A stretch of DNA of 64,000 nucleotides from an uncultured Oceanospirillaceae bacterium (lineage in GTDB: Bacteria > Pseudomonadota > Gammaproteobacteria > Pseudomonadales > Balneatricaceae), in the NCBI GenBank assembly GCA_913057435.1, contig CAJXNY010000007.1:1-64000 (forward strand), read 5' to 3'. The notes beneath the pieces were generated by a model. That model had not been told where the DNA came from. It worked only from the letters and a program-made list of their open reading frames with translations, and did no database searches. The position numbers and the translations under genes were made by a program. Shown here piece after piece: positions 51,851-60,940 of this stretch (positions within the stretch are counted from its first letter, which is position 1; every line of letters starts with the position of its first letter).

Positions 51851-53470
51851 TTAAACCGAGTCTGCTAACGCCACCCTATCTTGCCCTTTCTGTTGTTGAT
51901 GCGCGTTCTCACGGCCGATCTCTTCATCAATGTCAGCCCGATGTTCTTTCTCATACTCTGTTTTCAGAGACTTGAGCAACGACCAGACCATAAAACCGAT
52001 ACCCACTGCGAATGGACTACCGGCTACAATCGACGCCGTTTGTACAGCCTTCAGTCCCCCACTGAGCAGTAACACAATCGCTAACAACCCGGTAAAAATC
52101 CCCCAGGTTACTTTCATACCAAAAGTGGGCTCATAGGCACCTTTGGACATCTGCATAGCGACGAAGAAACAGGCAGAATCAGCCGAAGTAATCAGGAAGA
52201 TGATCATGCTGCAGAACACCACCACACTCAGCAACCCACTGAACGGAAAGCTTTCCAGCAGAATATAGATACCCGACCCCAGGTTAGCCTGTACTGCTTC
52301 AAATATTTTCACTTCCCCAGCAGCTTCAATACCAATGGCAGAACCGCCGATAATAGAAAACCAGAGCATAGAGCACAGGGTCGGCAGTAATACTGCGAAC
52401 AGAATAAACTCACGCAACGTACGACCACGGGAGATACGTGCCACAAAACCACCGACGAACGGAGACCAGGAGATGACAATCAACCAGTAAAATATTGTCC
52501 ACCAGTTTATCCAGCCAGTTTTCTGTAGCGGATCAGCCCAGAATGTCATCGGCAACAGGTTACCCAGATAGTTGCCAATCCCGGTCACAAAGTAGCGCAG
52601 AATTACGTTGGTCTCCCCCGTCAGTAAAATAAAAATACCAAAGGCGATCACAATACAGACATTCAGAGTGCTGAGATAAGCCACCCCGCGTTTCAGGCCA
52701 GAAACGGCCGATAGACTGTACATGATGGCCAGCAAGGCAATGATTACAATTTTACCCGTACTGCCGGTTTCGATTCCAAAGATATGATTAACGCCATAAT
52801 CGATAGAAATCACTCCCAGTCCCAGCACCGTGGCAATACCACCAATCGTTGCCACGGCACCAACCAGATCCAGCAGGCGTGCCCATACGCTGGTTTCGGT
52901 GCGTTCACCCAGCAGCCCATACAAAGCAATACCGATATTCATCGGTTTACCATAACGAAATGCAGGAAAGGCAATACAGAGCCCAACGATGCAATAGCCC
53001 ATCCAGGTATGCAGCCCCCAGTGTAATGACGTGATCTGCAGCGCTACCGGGATTGCATCCGAGGTTCCTGGTTCTGCCATATAGGGCGTTTGCATGTAGT
53101 GATACAGCGGCTCAGCAACACCCCAGAGCAGAAAGCCAACCCCAATACCGCAACTGAATAGCATAGAAATCCAGGTGAAGGTGGAAAACTCTGGCGTATC
53201 TTCAGCTTTACCCAGTTTCAGATCACCATATCGACTGAAACCGATCCATAGCCCAATACCAACATAGGTCGTTAGAGCCAGAATATAAGCCCAGCCAAAT
53301 TGATTGCTAAGAAAGCCCTGAGCACTACTGGCTGCTGTTTTCAAAGTATCAGGGCTGATCGCACCCAGGGCCACAATCAGCAAGGTTACTATTGCCGTCG
53401 ACCAGAACAGCGGTTTATCGTAATCGCCAAGGAAACTCCTGCGACGAGATTCTGTTACTTTATCCATCAC
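51851..53470 (-). CDS. BCCT family (betaine/carnitine/choline) transporter
   Basis: 539 aa; LFSCGIGVGFLLWGVAEPLYHY, SLHWGLHTWMGYCIVGL, WWTIFYWLIVISWSPFVGGFVARISRGRT. Confidence 0.95.
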   Translation of the reverse strand: MMDKVTESRRRSFLGDYDKPLFWSTAIVTLLIVALGAISPDTLKTAASSAQGFLSNQFGWAYILALTTYVGIGLWIGFSRYGDLKLGKAEDTPEFSTFTWISMLFSCGIGVGFLLWGVAEPLYHYMQTPYMAEPGTSDAIPVALQITSLHWGLHTWMGYCIVGLCIAFPAFRYGKPMNIGIALYGLLGERTETSVWARLLDLVGAVATIGGIATVLGLGVISIDYGVNHIFGIETGSTGKIVIIALLAIMYSLSAVSGLKRGVAYLSTLNVCIVIAFGIFILLTGETNVILRYFVTGIGNYLGNLLPMTFWADPLQKTGWINWWTIFYWLIVISWSPFVGGFVARISRGRTLREFILFAVLLPTLCSMLWFSIIGGSAIGIEAAGEVKIFEAVQANLGSGIYILLESFPFSGLLSVVVFCSMIIFLITSADSACFFVAMQMSKGAYEPTFGMKVTWGIFTGLLAIVLLLSGGLKAVQTASIVAGSPFAVGIGFMVWSLLKSLKTEYEKEHRADIDEEIGRENAHQQQKGQDRVALADSV

Positions 53471-53523
53471 AATTCTCCAACTTGTTTTTATTTTCAGAGT
53501 GTTGATGTAAGTGCGCTGACGGG

Positions 53524-55173
53524 TTAAGGCTTCTGGTAAACAATATCTCCGTTAGAGAGCGTCATCAAAACCTCCTGGCTGGCAATATCTTCGGCAGGTA
53601 CCGACAGCAAAGTACCATCAACAACCACCAGATCTGCCAGCTTTCCAGCTTCGATAGAGCCCTTTCGTTGTTCGTGGTAAACCGAGTAGGCGGCACTCCA
53701 TGTGTAGGCGCGTACAGCCTCCAGGACACTGATGCGTTGCGCCTGGCCCATGCTTTTTCCGGTCAGGCTGATACGATTCACTGCCGCGCTAATGGCGTCG
53801 AAAGGCTTATAGGACTGGACAAAAGCATCAGTACTGACGACTGCAGGAATACCTTCATCAAGCATATCTCGCAATGGGCAAAACCGCTTTGCACGGCGTT
53901 TGCCGTAGATTTCTGTCAGGTCATCACCTGTTTCGTGGACCTGCCCAGGCTGAGTGACAGGGATAACACCCAGCTGCTTGATACGTGCTACCTGTTCACG
54001 ACTGGGCCCATGACAGTGCTCTATACGATGGCGGGTATCATCACGTGGATAACGACGGTGAGCCTCCTCAATTGCGTCCAGCACAATGTCCATCGCCATA
54101 TCACCCTGGGTATGTACACCAAACTGCATACCTCGGCGATGGGTATCGATCAACGCTTCCTTGAAGGCATCGATATCAGGCCAATAGGTATAGCCTCGTC
54201 CGGCACTCTTGTTACACTTGCAACCGTGGTCACCTTGAGGCTCATCCGCATAGAACAGCGCAGTGCCGCCAATCAGTGCACCATCGCAGTAGTATTTCAT
54301 CGGCCCGATGGAGAGCAGGTCATTACCAATATGATCGGTAATCCCTAATTCATTGATGGCATCCTGGTGATTAGACAGGTACATGCAGGTGGTTTTTACA
54401 GTCAGCTTGCCCTGCTTGCGTGCGGCCATATAACCGGGCATTTCACGGGTCGTTACCTGGGGATCAACGACAGAGGTAATACCAACTTTCAAATACGCTT
54501 TGCAAGCGCGCTCGATATCATCGACCAGTTCATCCAGTGGCAGGTCATAGCCGATATCCGGACCATGGTGACCCACATCCACACTGGTGGGGATCACCAG
54601 TTGCTGGGCAGCATCGTAGGCATAACCGGTAATACGGCCCTGCTCATCACGCACAAACTTACCACCAGCAGGATCTGCAGTACTGTCATCAACACCGGCC
54701 ATCGTCAGCGCAAGGCTGTTAACCAGGACGTTATGACCACTGACATGGACAATGCAGACCGGATGATCAGGACATAGATCATCCAGGTCCCAGCGAGTTG
54801 GGATCCGGCCATCACTGAATTTTTCGTAGTTCAGTCCCCAGCCCCGAATCCACTGACCGGGCGCTGAATTTTCGGCAGCATGACCAACTGCATCACGCAG
54901 GTCACTGATCGATGCAACGGCGGGGTAACCAAAATCGACAGTGTTAAAGGCTGCCCCCTGATGCGTCAGATGGTTATGAGCATCGATAAAGCCCGGCATC
55001 AATGTGCGCCCATTGAGATCAATCACTTCGGTCTGACTGCCAACCTGAGCGAGAACATCCTGATTGCAGCCCACCATGGTGATCTGACTGCCCTCAACCA
55101 GCACCGCTTCACAGATACGGTTGTCAGCATCAACGGTAATCACCTCACCGTTAATAAATGCATACTTTGCCAT
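53524..55173 (-). CDS. Amidohydrolase family protein (YtcJ-like)
   Basis: GRTLMPGFIDAHNHLTHQG, HRIEHCHGPSREQVARI, VVSTDAFVQSYKPFDAISAAVNR, EAGKLADLVVVDG. Start at MAKYAFING. Confidence 0.92.
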   Translation of the reverse strand: MAKYAFINGEVITVDADNRICEAVLVEGSQITMVGCNQDVLAQVGSQTEVIDLNGRTLMPGFIDAHNHLTHQGAAFNTVDFGYPAVASISDLRDAVGHAAENSAPGQWIRGWGLNYEKFSDGRIPTRWDLDDLCPDHPVCIVHVSGHNVLVNSLALTMAGVDDSTADPAGGKFVRDEQGRITGYAYDAAQQLVIPTSVDVGHHGPDIGYDLPLDELVDDIERACKAYLKVGITSVVDPQVTTREMPGYMAARKQGKLTVKTTCMYLSNHQDAINELGITDHIGNDLLSIGPMKYYCDGALIGGTALFYADEPQGDHGCKCNKSAGRGYTYWPDIDAFKEALIDTHRRGMQFGVHTQGDMAMDIVLDAIEEAHRRYPRDDTRHRIEHCHGPSREQVARIKQLGVIPVTQPGQVHETGDDLTEIYGKRRAKRFCPLRDMLDEGIPAVVSTDAFVQSYKPFDAISAAVNRISLTGKSMGQAQRISVLEAVRAYTWSAAYSVYHEQRKGSIEAGKLADLVVVDGTLLSVPAEDIASQEVLMTLSNGDIVYQKP

Positions 55174-55606
55174 AGCTACCTCATTGTTTTTATTAGGGGC
55201 CATTAGTGGCTATTTCATTTTTAAAACGACAGGCAGAAAAAGATGGGGCCCCAGGAAAGCGCCTGAACACAGCACACTGACGACCCCAAAAACCAGAAAT
55301 TACTCAACCGAGTCTAAAGAGCGTATTTGCCGGGTAGAATCATGTTTTACAGAATTTAACTTTATAAATTCACGAAGTTTAATCGAGCGGACAGCCGTAT
55401 AATTGCACGACATATAGCCAGAACAGCGGTTTCAGGGGGTAGGATTGACACCGATTGATCACTTACTCGACAAATCCGGTATATCCATTCCCACAAAGAT
55501 TGTTTAACCTGAAAGTAATCAGAGCCTGTATCTTTTGCTGGCACAATAAAAAGCGCTGACGTCCTTCACCGGCTGAACAGCCCAATAGACAGGAAGCGAT
55601 TGCGCC

Positions 55607-56554
55607 ATGCCGTTACACCATAAAACCGATTACTCCATAGGCAAGGCCAGCAACGTCGACCTCCGGCTACTAAATGTTTTTATCGCAGTCGTAGCGCACG
55701 GCGGTTTCACCCAGGCGCAGGAACCCCTGAACCTTGCGCTGTCCAGTATCAGCACCTACATCCATGATCTGGAAACACGCCTGGGGCTTAAACTGTGCAA
55801 TCGAGGAAGGGGTGGTTTTTCACTGACAGAGAATGGACGCGAGGTTTATAACGAAGCCCTTAACCTGTTCACTGCGATGGATCAGTTCAATGCCAATGTG
55901 GCCAGCCTGAAAGGAAAGCTGACCGGTGAGTTAAAGATCGGAATTCTGGATAACTCCACCATGTCCCCCAGCACCCGCCTGCCAGAAGTGATACACCGCT
56001 TTTCAGAGCAACATCCAGATGTACACATCAGCATAAAGGTTCTGTCCTCCGACGAAATAGAGGACGAACTGATGACCGGAACTCTGCATCTGGGGATAGG
56101 GCTCTACCCCGATGCTCATCAGGCATTACGTTCGCTGGTCAGCTTTCCAGTGGCCATTGACCTTTACTGCGGCAGTGAAAGCCCGCTTTTTCGTAAAACC
56201 AGAATCAGCACGCACGACATTAAACAGACTCCCTATGCTAAAGGCTGTTATTCACCTGACCATAAAAGCTCACTTGCCTCACTACTACCAACGCCCACCG
56301 CATCATCCTATCTATCAGAAGGGCTGGCGTTTCTGATCATGTCAGGCCGTTACGTGGGCTACCTGCCACGACGCTATTCAGCTAACTGGGTCAGTAACGG
56401 TGAAATGAGGGCCTTGCCTCAAGAGCAATTCAGCCACGAGCTGGAGCTTTCTCTGGTCATGCGTCGCAGTGAAAAAGCGGGGCCGATCATGCGTACCTTT
56501 CTGAAAAGCTTCGAAGCCTTTAACGATGGTGAAACACCTCAGACCAAGCGTTAA
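55607..56554 (+). CDS. LysR family transcriptional regulator
   Basis: LLNVFIAVVAHGGFTQAQEPLNLALSSISTYIHDLETRLG HTH; divergent from the amidohydrolase/BCCT pair. Confidence 0.92.
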   Translation: MPLHHKTDYSIGKASNVDLRLLNVFIAVVAHGGFTQAQEPLNLALSSISTYIHDLETRLGLKLCNRGRGGFSLTENGREVYNEALNLFTAMDQFNANVASLKGKLTGELKIGILDNSTMSPSTRLPEVIHRFSEQHPDVHISIKVLSSDEIEDELMTGTLHLGIGLYPDAHQALRSLVSFPVAIDLYCGSESPLFRKTRISTHDIKQTPYAKGCYSPDHKSSLASLLPTPTASSYLSEGLAFLIMSGRYVGYLPRRYSANWVSNGEMRALPQEQFSHELELSLVMRRSEKAGPIMRTFLKSFEAFNDGETPQTKR

Positions 56555-56687
56555 AGTTCACCCGGCCACATACCCCTCAGAAGTCACCACTCGTAACGGA
56601 AACACCTGCCCTCCTGCTGTAAACAGAGTAGAATCTCTCGCCGAGACCTGACCTTGAGCGTCCCTTAATCACGAGGATTTAGACACG

Positions 56688-57248
56688 ATGGATGCACTTG
56701 ATGCGTTGTTAAACCGGGCTTCTATGCCATTGCTAGACGCACCCGGCCCCAGCCCGGCACAACTTGATATTATGTTCAAAGCTGCGCTGCGCGCCCCGGA
56801 TCATGGTGCCCTGCGCCCCTGGCGCTTTCTTATTATCGAAGGTGACGCCCGCCAGCAACTGGGCCAGCTGTTTCTGCAGGCAGCCCTGCAGGATGACCCG
56901 GAACTGAGCGATACACGCCAGAACAAAACCCTGAATATGCCACTGCGCGCACCAATGCTGGTACTGGTGATTGCCAGCACCACAGCGGAACACAAAGTAC
57001 CGGTGATCGAGCAGCAGATCTCCGCAGGTTGCGCCGCGCAGAATATTCTCCACGCCGCCCACGCTCAGGGGCTGGGCGCCATGTGGCGCACCGGTGCGAT
57101 GTCCTATCACCCCCATGTACTGGAAGGCCTGGGGCTGACAGAGAACGAACAGCTGATCGGCTATCTCTACCTGGGTACCCCAACCCGTGAACGCACAGCA
57201 CCTGAACTGCCAGTGGAGCGCTTTGTCAGCCACTGGGGTGCTCTATAA
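56688..57248 (+). CDS. Nitroreductase family protein (YdjA-like)
   Basis: 186 aa; RAPDHGALRPWRFLIIEG, GAMWRTGAMSYHPHVLEGLGL. Confidence 0.92.
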   Translation: MDALDALLNRASMPLLDAPGPSPAQLDIMFKAALRAPDHGALRPWRFLIIEGDARQQLGQLFLQAALQDDPELSDTRQNKTLNMPLRAPMLVLVIASTTAEHKVPVIEQQISAGCAAQNILHAAHAQGLGAMWRTGAMSYHPHVLEGLGLTENEQLIGYLYLGTPTRERTAPELPVERFVSHWGAL

Positions 57249-57266
57249 CCTCAAGGATGATGTTCT

Positions 57267-57728
57267 ATGGATTACCAGACAACTGCGGATGAGTTTCTCG
57301 CCTGGCTACGTACTCAGATTCCACTGATCAACCACATGGGCTTCAAGCCACTACAATACGATGGTTGTTCTTTGGTGATGGCGGCGGAGCTGGAGCCGAA
57401 CATCAATGATAAAGGCACCGGTTTCGGCGGCTCACTGGCCACTGTCGCCACCCTGTGTGGCTGGAGTATGGTTACCCTGTATCGCCGTGAACAGGGCTTT
57501 GATAATGATGTAGTGATCCACACCAGCGAGCTGGAGTACCTGAGCCCGGTTACTGGGGACTTTGCCGCCTACGTCAGCCTGCCAGATGCCGAAGCACTGG
57601 CGCAGTTTGATGCGAAAATGGCGGAGCGGGGAAAAGGCCGGCTGGCACTGGAGATCGAAATTCGTCAGCAGGATACGGTCGCCCTGCGACTCAAGGGCAA
57701 TTACGTAGCGATGGAAAAGAAACGCTGA
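57267..57728 (+). CDS. YiiD C-terminal-type thioesterase domain protein
   Basis: 153 aa; NINDKGTGFGGSLATVATLCGWSMVTL hot-dog-like motif. Confidence 0.82.
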   Translation: MDYQTTADEFLAWLRTQIPLINHMGFKPLQYDGCSLVMAAELEPNINDKGTGFGGSLATVATLCGWSMVTLYRREQGFDNDVVIHTSELEYLSPVTGDFAAYVSLPDAEALAQFDAKMAERGKGRLALEIEIRQQDTVALRLKGNYVAMEKKR

Positions 57729-57760
57729 ATGGCAAGGTGAAACGTCACTGTCATTGAACA

Positions 57761-57821
57761 ATCGCCAGCAAGCTGACTCCTACTCATCAGACCCTCTCGT
57801 AGGAGCCAGCTTGCTGGCGAT
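57761..57821. repeat. REPIN-like inverted pair of REP sequences
   Basis: ATCGCCAGCAAGCTGACTCCTAC (57761-57783) and GTAGGAGCCAGCTTGCTGGCGAT (57799-57821), inverted with one mismatch; resembles Pseudomonas-type REP. Confidence 0.75.
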
Positions 57822-57839
57822 CAGACAGATCAGCCAGGA

Positions 57840-58901
57840 TTACAGATCCGGGTGGTTACGCAGAGTTTCCACCAGCGCTTCCATCTCCTGCTGAGTACCG
57901 ATGGTGATACGCAGGTAGTTATCAATACCGGGTTTGCTGAAATGACGCACCAGAATATTGTTACCGCGCAGATAACCCATCAGCTCAGCACCTTCGAGGA
58001 ACTTGTGCTGAGTGAACAGGAAGTTGGTGCACGATGGCAGGCTGTCAAAACCCAGCTGGGTCAGCTGCTGCGCCGTCCATTCCCGGCTGTCGATGATCTT
58101 CTGGTTGGTCTGCTGGAAATAGTCTTCATCCTGCAACGATGCCGTGGCACCGGCGATGGCCAGCATATCCAGCGGGTAGGAGTTGAAGCTGTTTTTCACC
58201 CGCTCCAGTCCATCAATCAGGTTTTTATGACCGATGGCGTAACCCACTCGCAAGCCTGCCAGTGAGCGAGATTTGGAAAAGGTCTGAATCACCAGCACGT
58301 TGTCATAGCGGTGAGTCAGGTCGATGGCACTGTCCGCGCCGAAGTCGACATAGGCTTCATCCACAATCACCAGTGACTCGGTGTTACGCTGCAGCAGCGC
58401 TTCAATCTCACTCAGAGGTAAGGCACAGCCTGTCGGCGCATTGGGGTTGGCAAAGATAATGCCACCATTGGGCCGATCATAGTCAGCCAGATCAATGCCG
58501 AATTCAGCCGTCAGCGGAATCTGCTGGTATTTGATGTCATACAGGTGGCAGTACACATCATAAAAACTGTAGGTCGTTTCCGGTAACAGCAGTGGCTGTG
58601 GCTGGCGGAAAAATGCCATAAACGCCAGTGCCAGCACTTCATCAGAACCATTGCCCACAAATACCGAATGTCGCTCAACGCCATGGTAAGCCGCCAGCCC
58701 CTCTTTCAATGCACTGCAATCCGGGTCGGAGTACAGGCGCAAACGGTCCTTATCAAAGCTGTTCAGCGCTTCGATGGCGGCCGGTGCCGGTGGGTAAGGG
58801 TTTTCATTGGTATTCAGTTTGATCAGGTTATCCACTTTCGGCTGTTCACCCGGGGTATAGGGGGTGAGATCCTTGATGGCATCGCTCCAGTACTTGCTCA
58901 T
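57840..58901 (-). CDS. hisC: Histidinol-phosphate aminotransferase
   Basis: MSKYWSDAIKDLTPYTPGEQPKVDNLIKLNTNENPYPPAPAA; FSKSRSLAGLRVGYAIGH PLP-Lys motif. Start at 58901. Confidence 0.95.
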   Translation of the reverse strand: MSKYWSDAIKDLTPYTPGEQPKVDNLIKLNTNENPYPPAPAAIEALNSFDKDRLRLYSDPDCSALKEGLAAYHGVERHSVFVGNGSDEVLALAFMAFFRQPQPLLLPETTYSFYDVYCHLYDIKYQQIPLTAEFGIDLADYDRPNGGIIFANPNAPTGCALPLSEIEALLQRNTESLVIVDEAYVDFGADSAIDLTHRYDNVLVIQTFSKSRSLAGLRVGYAIGHKNLIDGLERVKNSFNSYPLDMLAIAGATASLQDEDYFQQTNQKIIDSREWTAQQLTQLGFDSLPSCTNFLFTQHKFLEGAELMGYLRGNNILVRHFSKPGIDNYLRITIGTQQEMEALVETLRNHPDL

Positions 58902-58962
58902 GTTCTGCTTCTTCTGTCCGGTTAGTGCAAGCGCTCCAGCATAGCAGAGCAGGCCCCGGGCG

Positions 58963-59865
58963 TCAGTGGGTGTTGACCCAGGAGTGGTCCCGTAAGGTTT
59001 CCAGCATATGGTCGATAAACAACCGGACTCTGGGGTTAAGATGGCGACGACTGGGGTACAGTACATTGATGTCCAGCGGTGGTATCTGGTAATCGGCTAA
59101 CACCGGTTGCAACGCCCCGGCCTCAACCAGCCCGGCACAAAACTGATGAGGCAGACGGACAATACCCAGATCCTGTAAAGCCATCTCTCGCAAAAAGGTA
59201 ATACTATTCGCCCGCAAACGCCCTTCAAGCGGCACCGGCGCGCCCGCCTGCCAATTATTGAATGTCCAGCTGTTGTTATTACGCCGCATCCCCAGGCAAC
59301 TATGTCCGGCCAGGTCAGCCGGTGTAGAAAGCACGCACGCCTGGCTTAAGTACCCCGGCGATGCGTATAACCCTAACTCCATATCCGCCAACCGCCGTGA
59401 GATAAGTGTCGAATCATTCAGCGAACCAACCCGCACTGCCAGGTCAATCCCCTCTTCTATCAGGCTTACCAGGCGGGTGCTTAGCTCAACATCAACTTCA
59501 ATCAGCGGGAAGCGCTGCATAAAGCTGGCGACCACACCATTCATGATAAAAGCGCCCAGCTCGGGCGGCATGGTCAGGCGCAAGAGCCCACGGGGCTCAG
59601 TGTTTAACGCCGATACCTGGTCTCGAGTCTGCTCCAGCTCATCAATAAGTGGACGACAACGCTCGAACAGCGCTCGCCCTTCATCAGTCAGTTGCAGCTT
59701 TCGAGTTGAGCGCTGCAACAGGCGCACCCCCATTTCATCTTCGAGCTGGGCAATACGGCGGCTGATGGTGGATTTTTGCACGCGCAGGCTCTCACCGGCA
59801 GCGGTAAAGCTGCCTGTTTCTACTACACGAATAAAAAGACGAAGGTCATTCAGATTCATAGTCAT
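58963..59865 (-). CDS. LysR family transcriptional regulator
   Basis: LFIRVVETGSFTAAGESLRVQKSTISRRIAQLEDEMG HTH. Confidence 0.93.
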   Translation of the reverse strand: MTMNLNDLRLFIRVVETGSFTAAGESLRVQKSTISRRIAQLEDEMGVRLLQRSTRKLQLTDEGRALFERCRPLIDELEQTRDQVSALNTEPRGLLRLTMPPELGAFIMNGVVASFMQRFPLIEVDVELSTRLVSLIEEGIDLAVRVGSLNDSTLISRRLADMELGLYASPGYLSQACVLSTPADLAGHSCLGMRRNNNSWTFNNWQAGAPVPLEGRLRANSITFLREMALQDLGIVRLPHQFCAGLVEAGALQPVLADYQIPPLDINVLYPSRRHLNPRVRLFIDHMLETLRDHSWVNTH

Positions 59866-60039
59866 CCGCTTAAATTCGATGTCACAACAGGACTATCAGC
59901 AAGTCCAGACTGCAGCAAACTCTAGCACAATCGTCATAATCGGTTTTATTTTCAAGCAGTAAGCACTCCATCCAGGCACCATAGCGTAGAATAAGGTAGA
60001 CTTGAACGTGCTACAAATACACAGCAGGAATGGACACCT

Positions 60040-60852
60040 ATGTATCGCTTTATTGCCTGGGCGACTTTTGGTTGCCTGATTAGCAGCACGGCGGGTGCAA
60101 TCAGCACCCCCTCTGTCGATCTGTATGTCGACCAGTATTTTACCCAAACACCGGTGGAAGTTTTCACTGACTTTGTTGACGCCGATGGCGCTTATGCCTT
60201 TCAACAACGGATTAACAATGCCTTTAAAGCACGCGGCCACAAAACCATAGGCTACAAGCTGGCACTGACCGGTAAGCCCAGACTGTTCGGTGCACCCGAC
60301 CCTCTACACGGGCACCTGTTCGATTTTATGCTGCGAAAAAACCATGCCAGCCTTTCGGCAAAGAGCTTTGTTAAACCACTGCTGGAACTCGAGCTGGCCT
60401 ATCAATTCAAAGCAGACTTTCTGCCACCCTTTACCACGCAGAAACTGGCATCTGCCATCAGTTCCGTAGCACCCGCAATCGAACTGGCCGACCTGGTCTT
60501 CAAACACCCCAAGCAGCTCAGCTGGCAGCAGGTTGCCGCCAGCGGTACAGGCGCACGACGGCTAATCATTGGTGAAGCTCGCCCCTTTACCTCATTGAAT
60601 CTGAATAACCAGCAAGCCGAAGCGCGCTGGAATGGCGAACCCTACACCCGCGGCTATAGCCGCAACGTAATGGGCGACCAGCAGCAGGCGTTAATTTTTC
60701 TGGCGCAAAGCCTGCATCGACAAGGCCAGAAAATCAAAGCAGGTGACTGGGTCATAACCGGCGCCATGAACAAAATGCTACCCGCTCGCCCCGGCAACTA
60801 CCGGGTTAATTTCGGTGCCCTGGGCGAGCTGGAATTCAGCCTGACACCCTGA
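60040..60852 (+). CDS. 2-keto-4-pentenoate hydratase / fumarylacetoacetase-fold protein with N-terminal signal peptide
   Basis: MYRFIAWATFGCLISSTAGA signal-like N-terminus; KTIGYKLALTGK, PLLELELAYQFKADF, APAIELADL match the MhpD-type family. Confidence 0.75.
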   Translation: MYRFIAWATFGCLISSTAGAISTPSVDLYVDQYFTQTPVEVFTDFVDADGAYAFQQRINNAFKARGHKTIGYKLALTGKPRLFGAPDPLHGHLFDFMLRKNHASLSAKSFVKPLLELELAYQFKADFLPPFTTQKLASAISSVAPAIELADLVFKHPKQLSWQQVAASGTGARRLIIGEARPFTSLNLNNQQAEARWNGEPYTRGYSRNVMGDQQQALIFLAQSLHRQGQKIKAGDWVITGAMNKMLPARPGNYRVNFGALGELEFSLTP

Positions 60853-60880
60853 GCCACAAACACACCACAAGTCCTGATCG

Positions 60881-60918
60881 AAAAAGCCCGAGTGCAGCGA
60901 ACTGCACTCGGGCTTTTT
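60881..60918. terminator. Bidirectional terminator
   Basis: AAAAAGCCCGAGTGCAG-cgaa-CTGCACTCGGGCTTTTT. Confidence 0.9.
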
Positions 60919-60940
60919 AGTGGTACCTGGTTTGGCTGGT

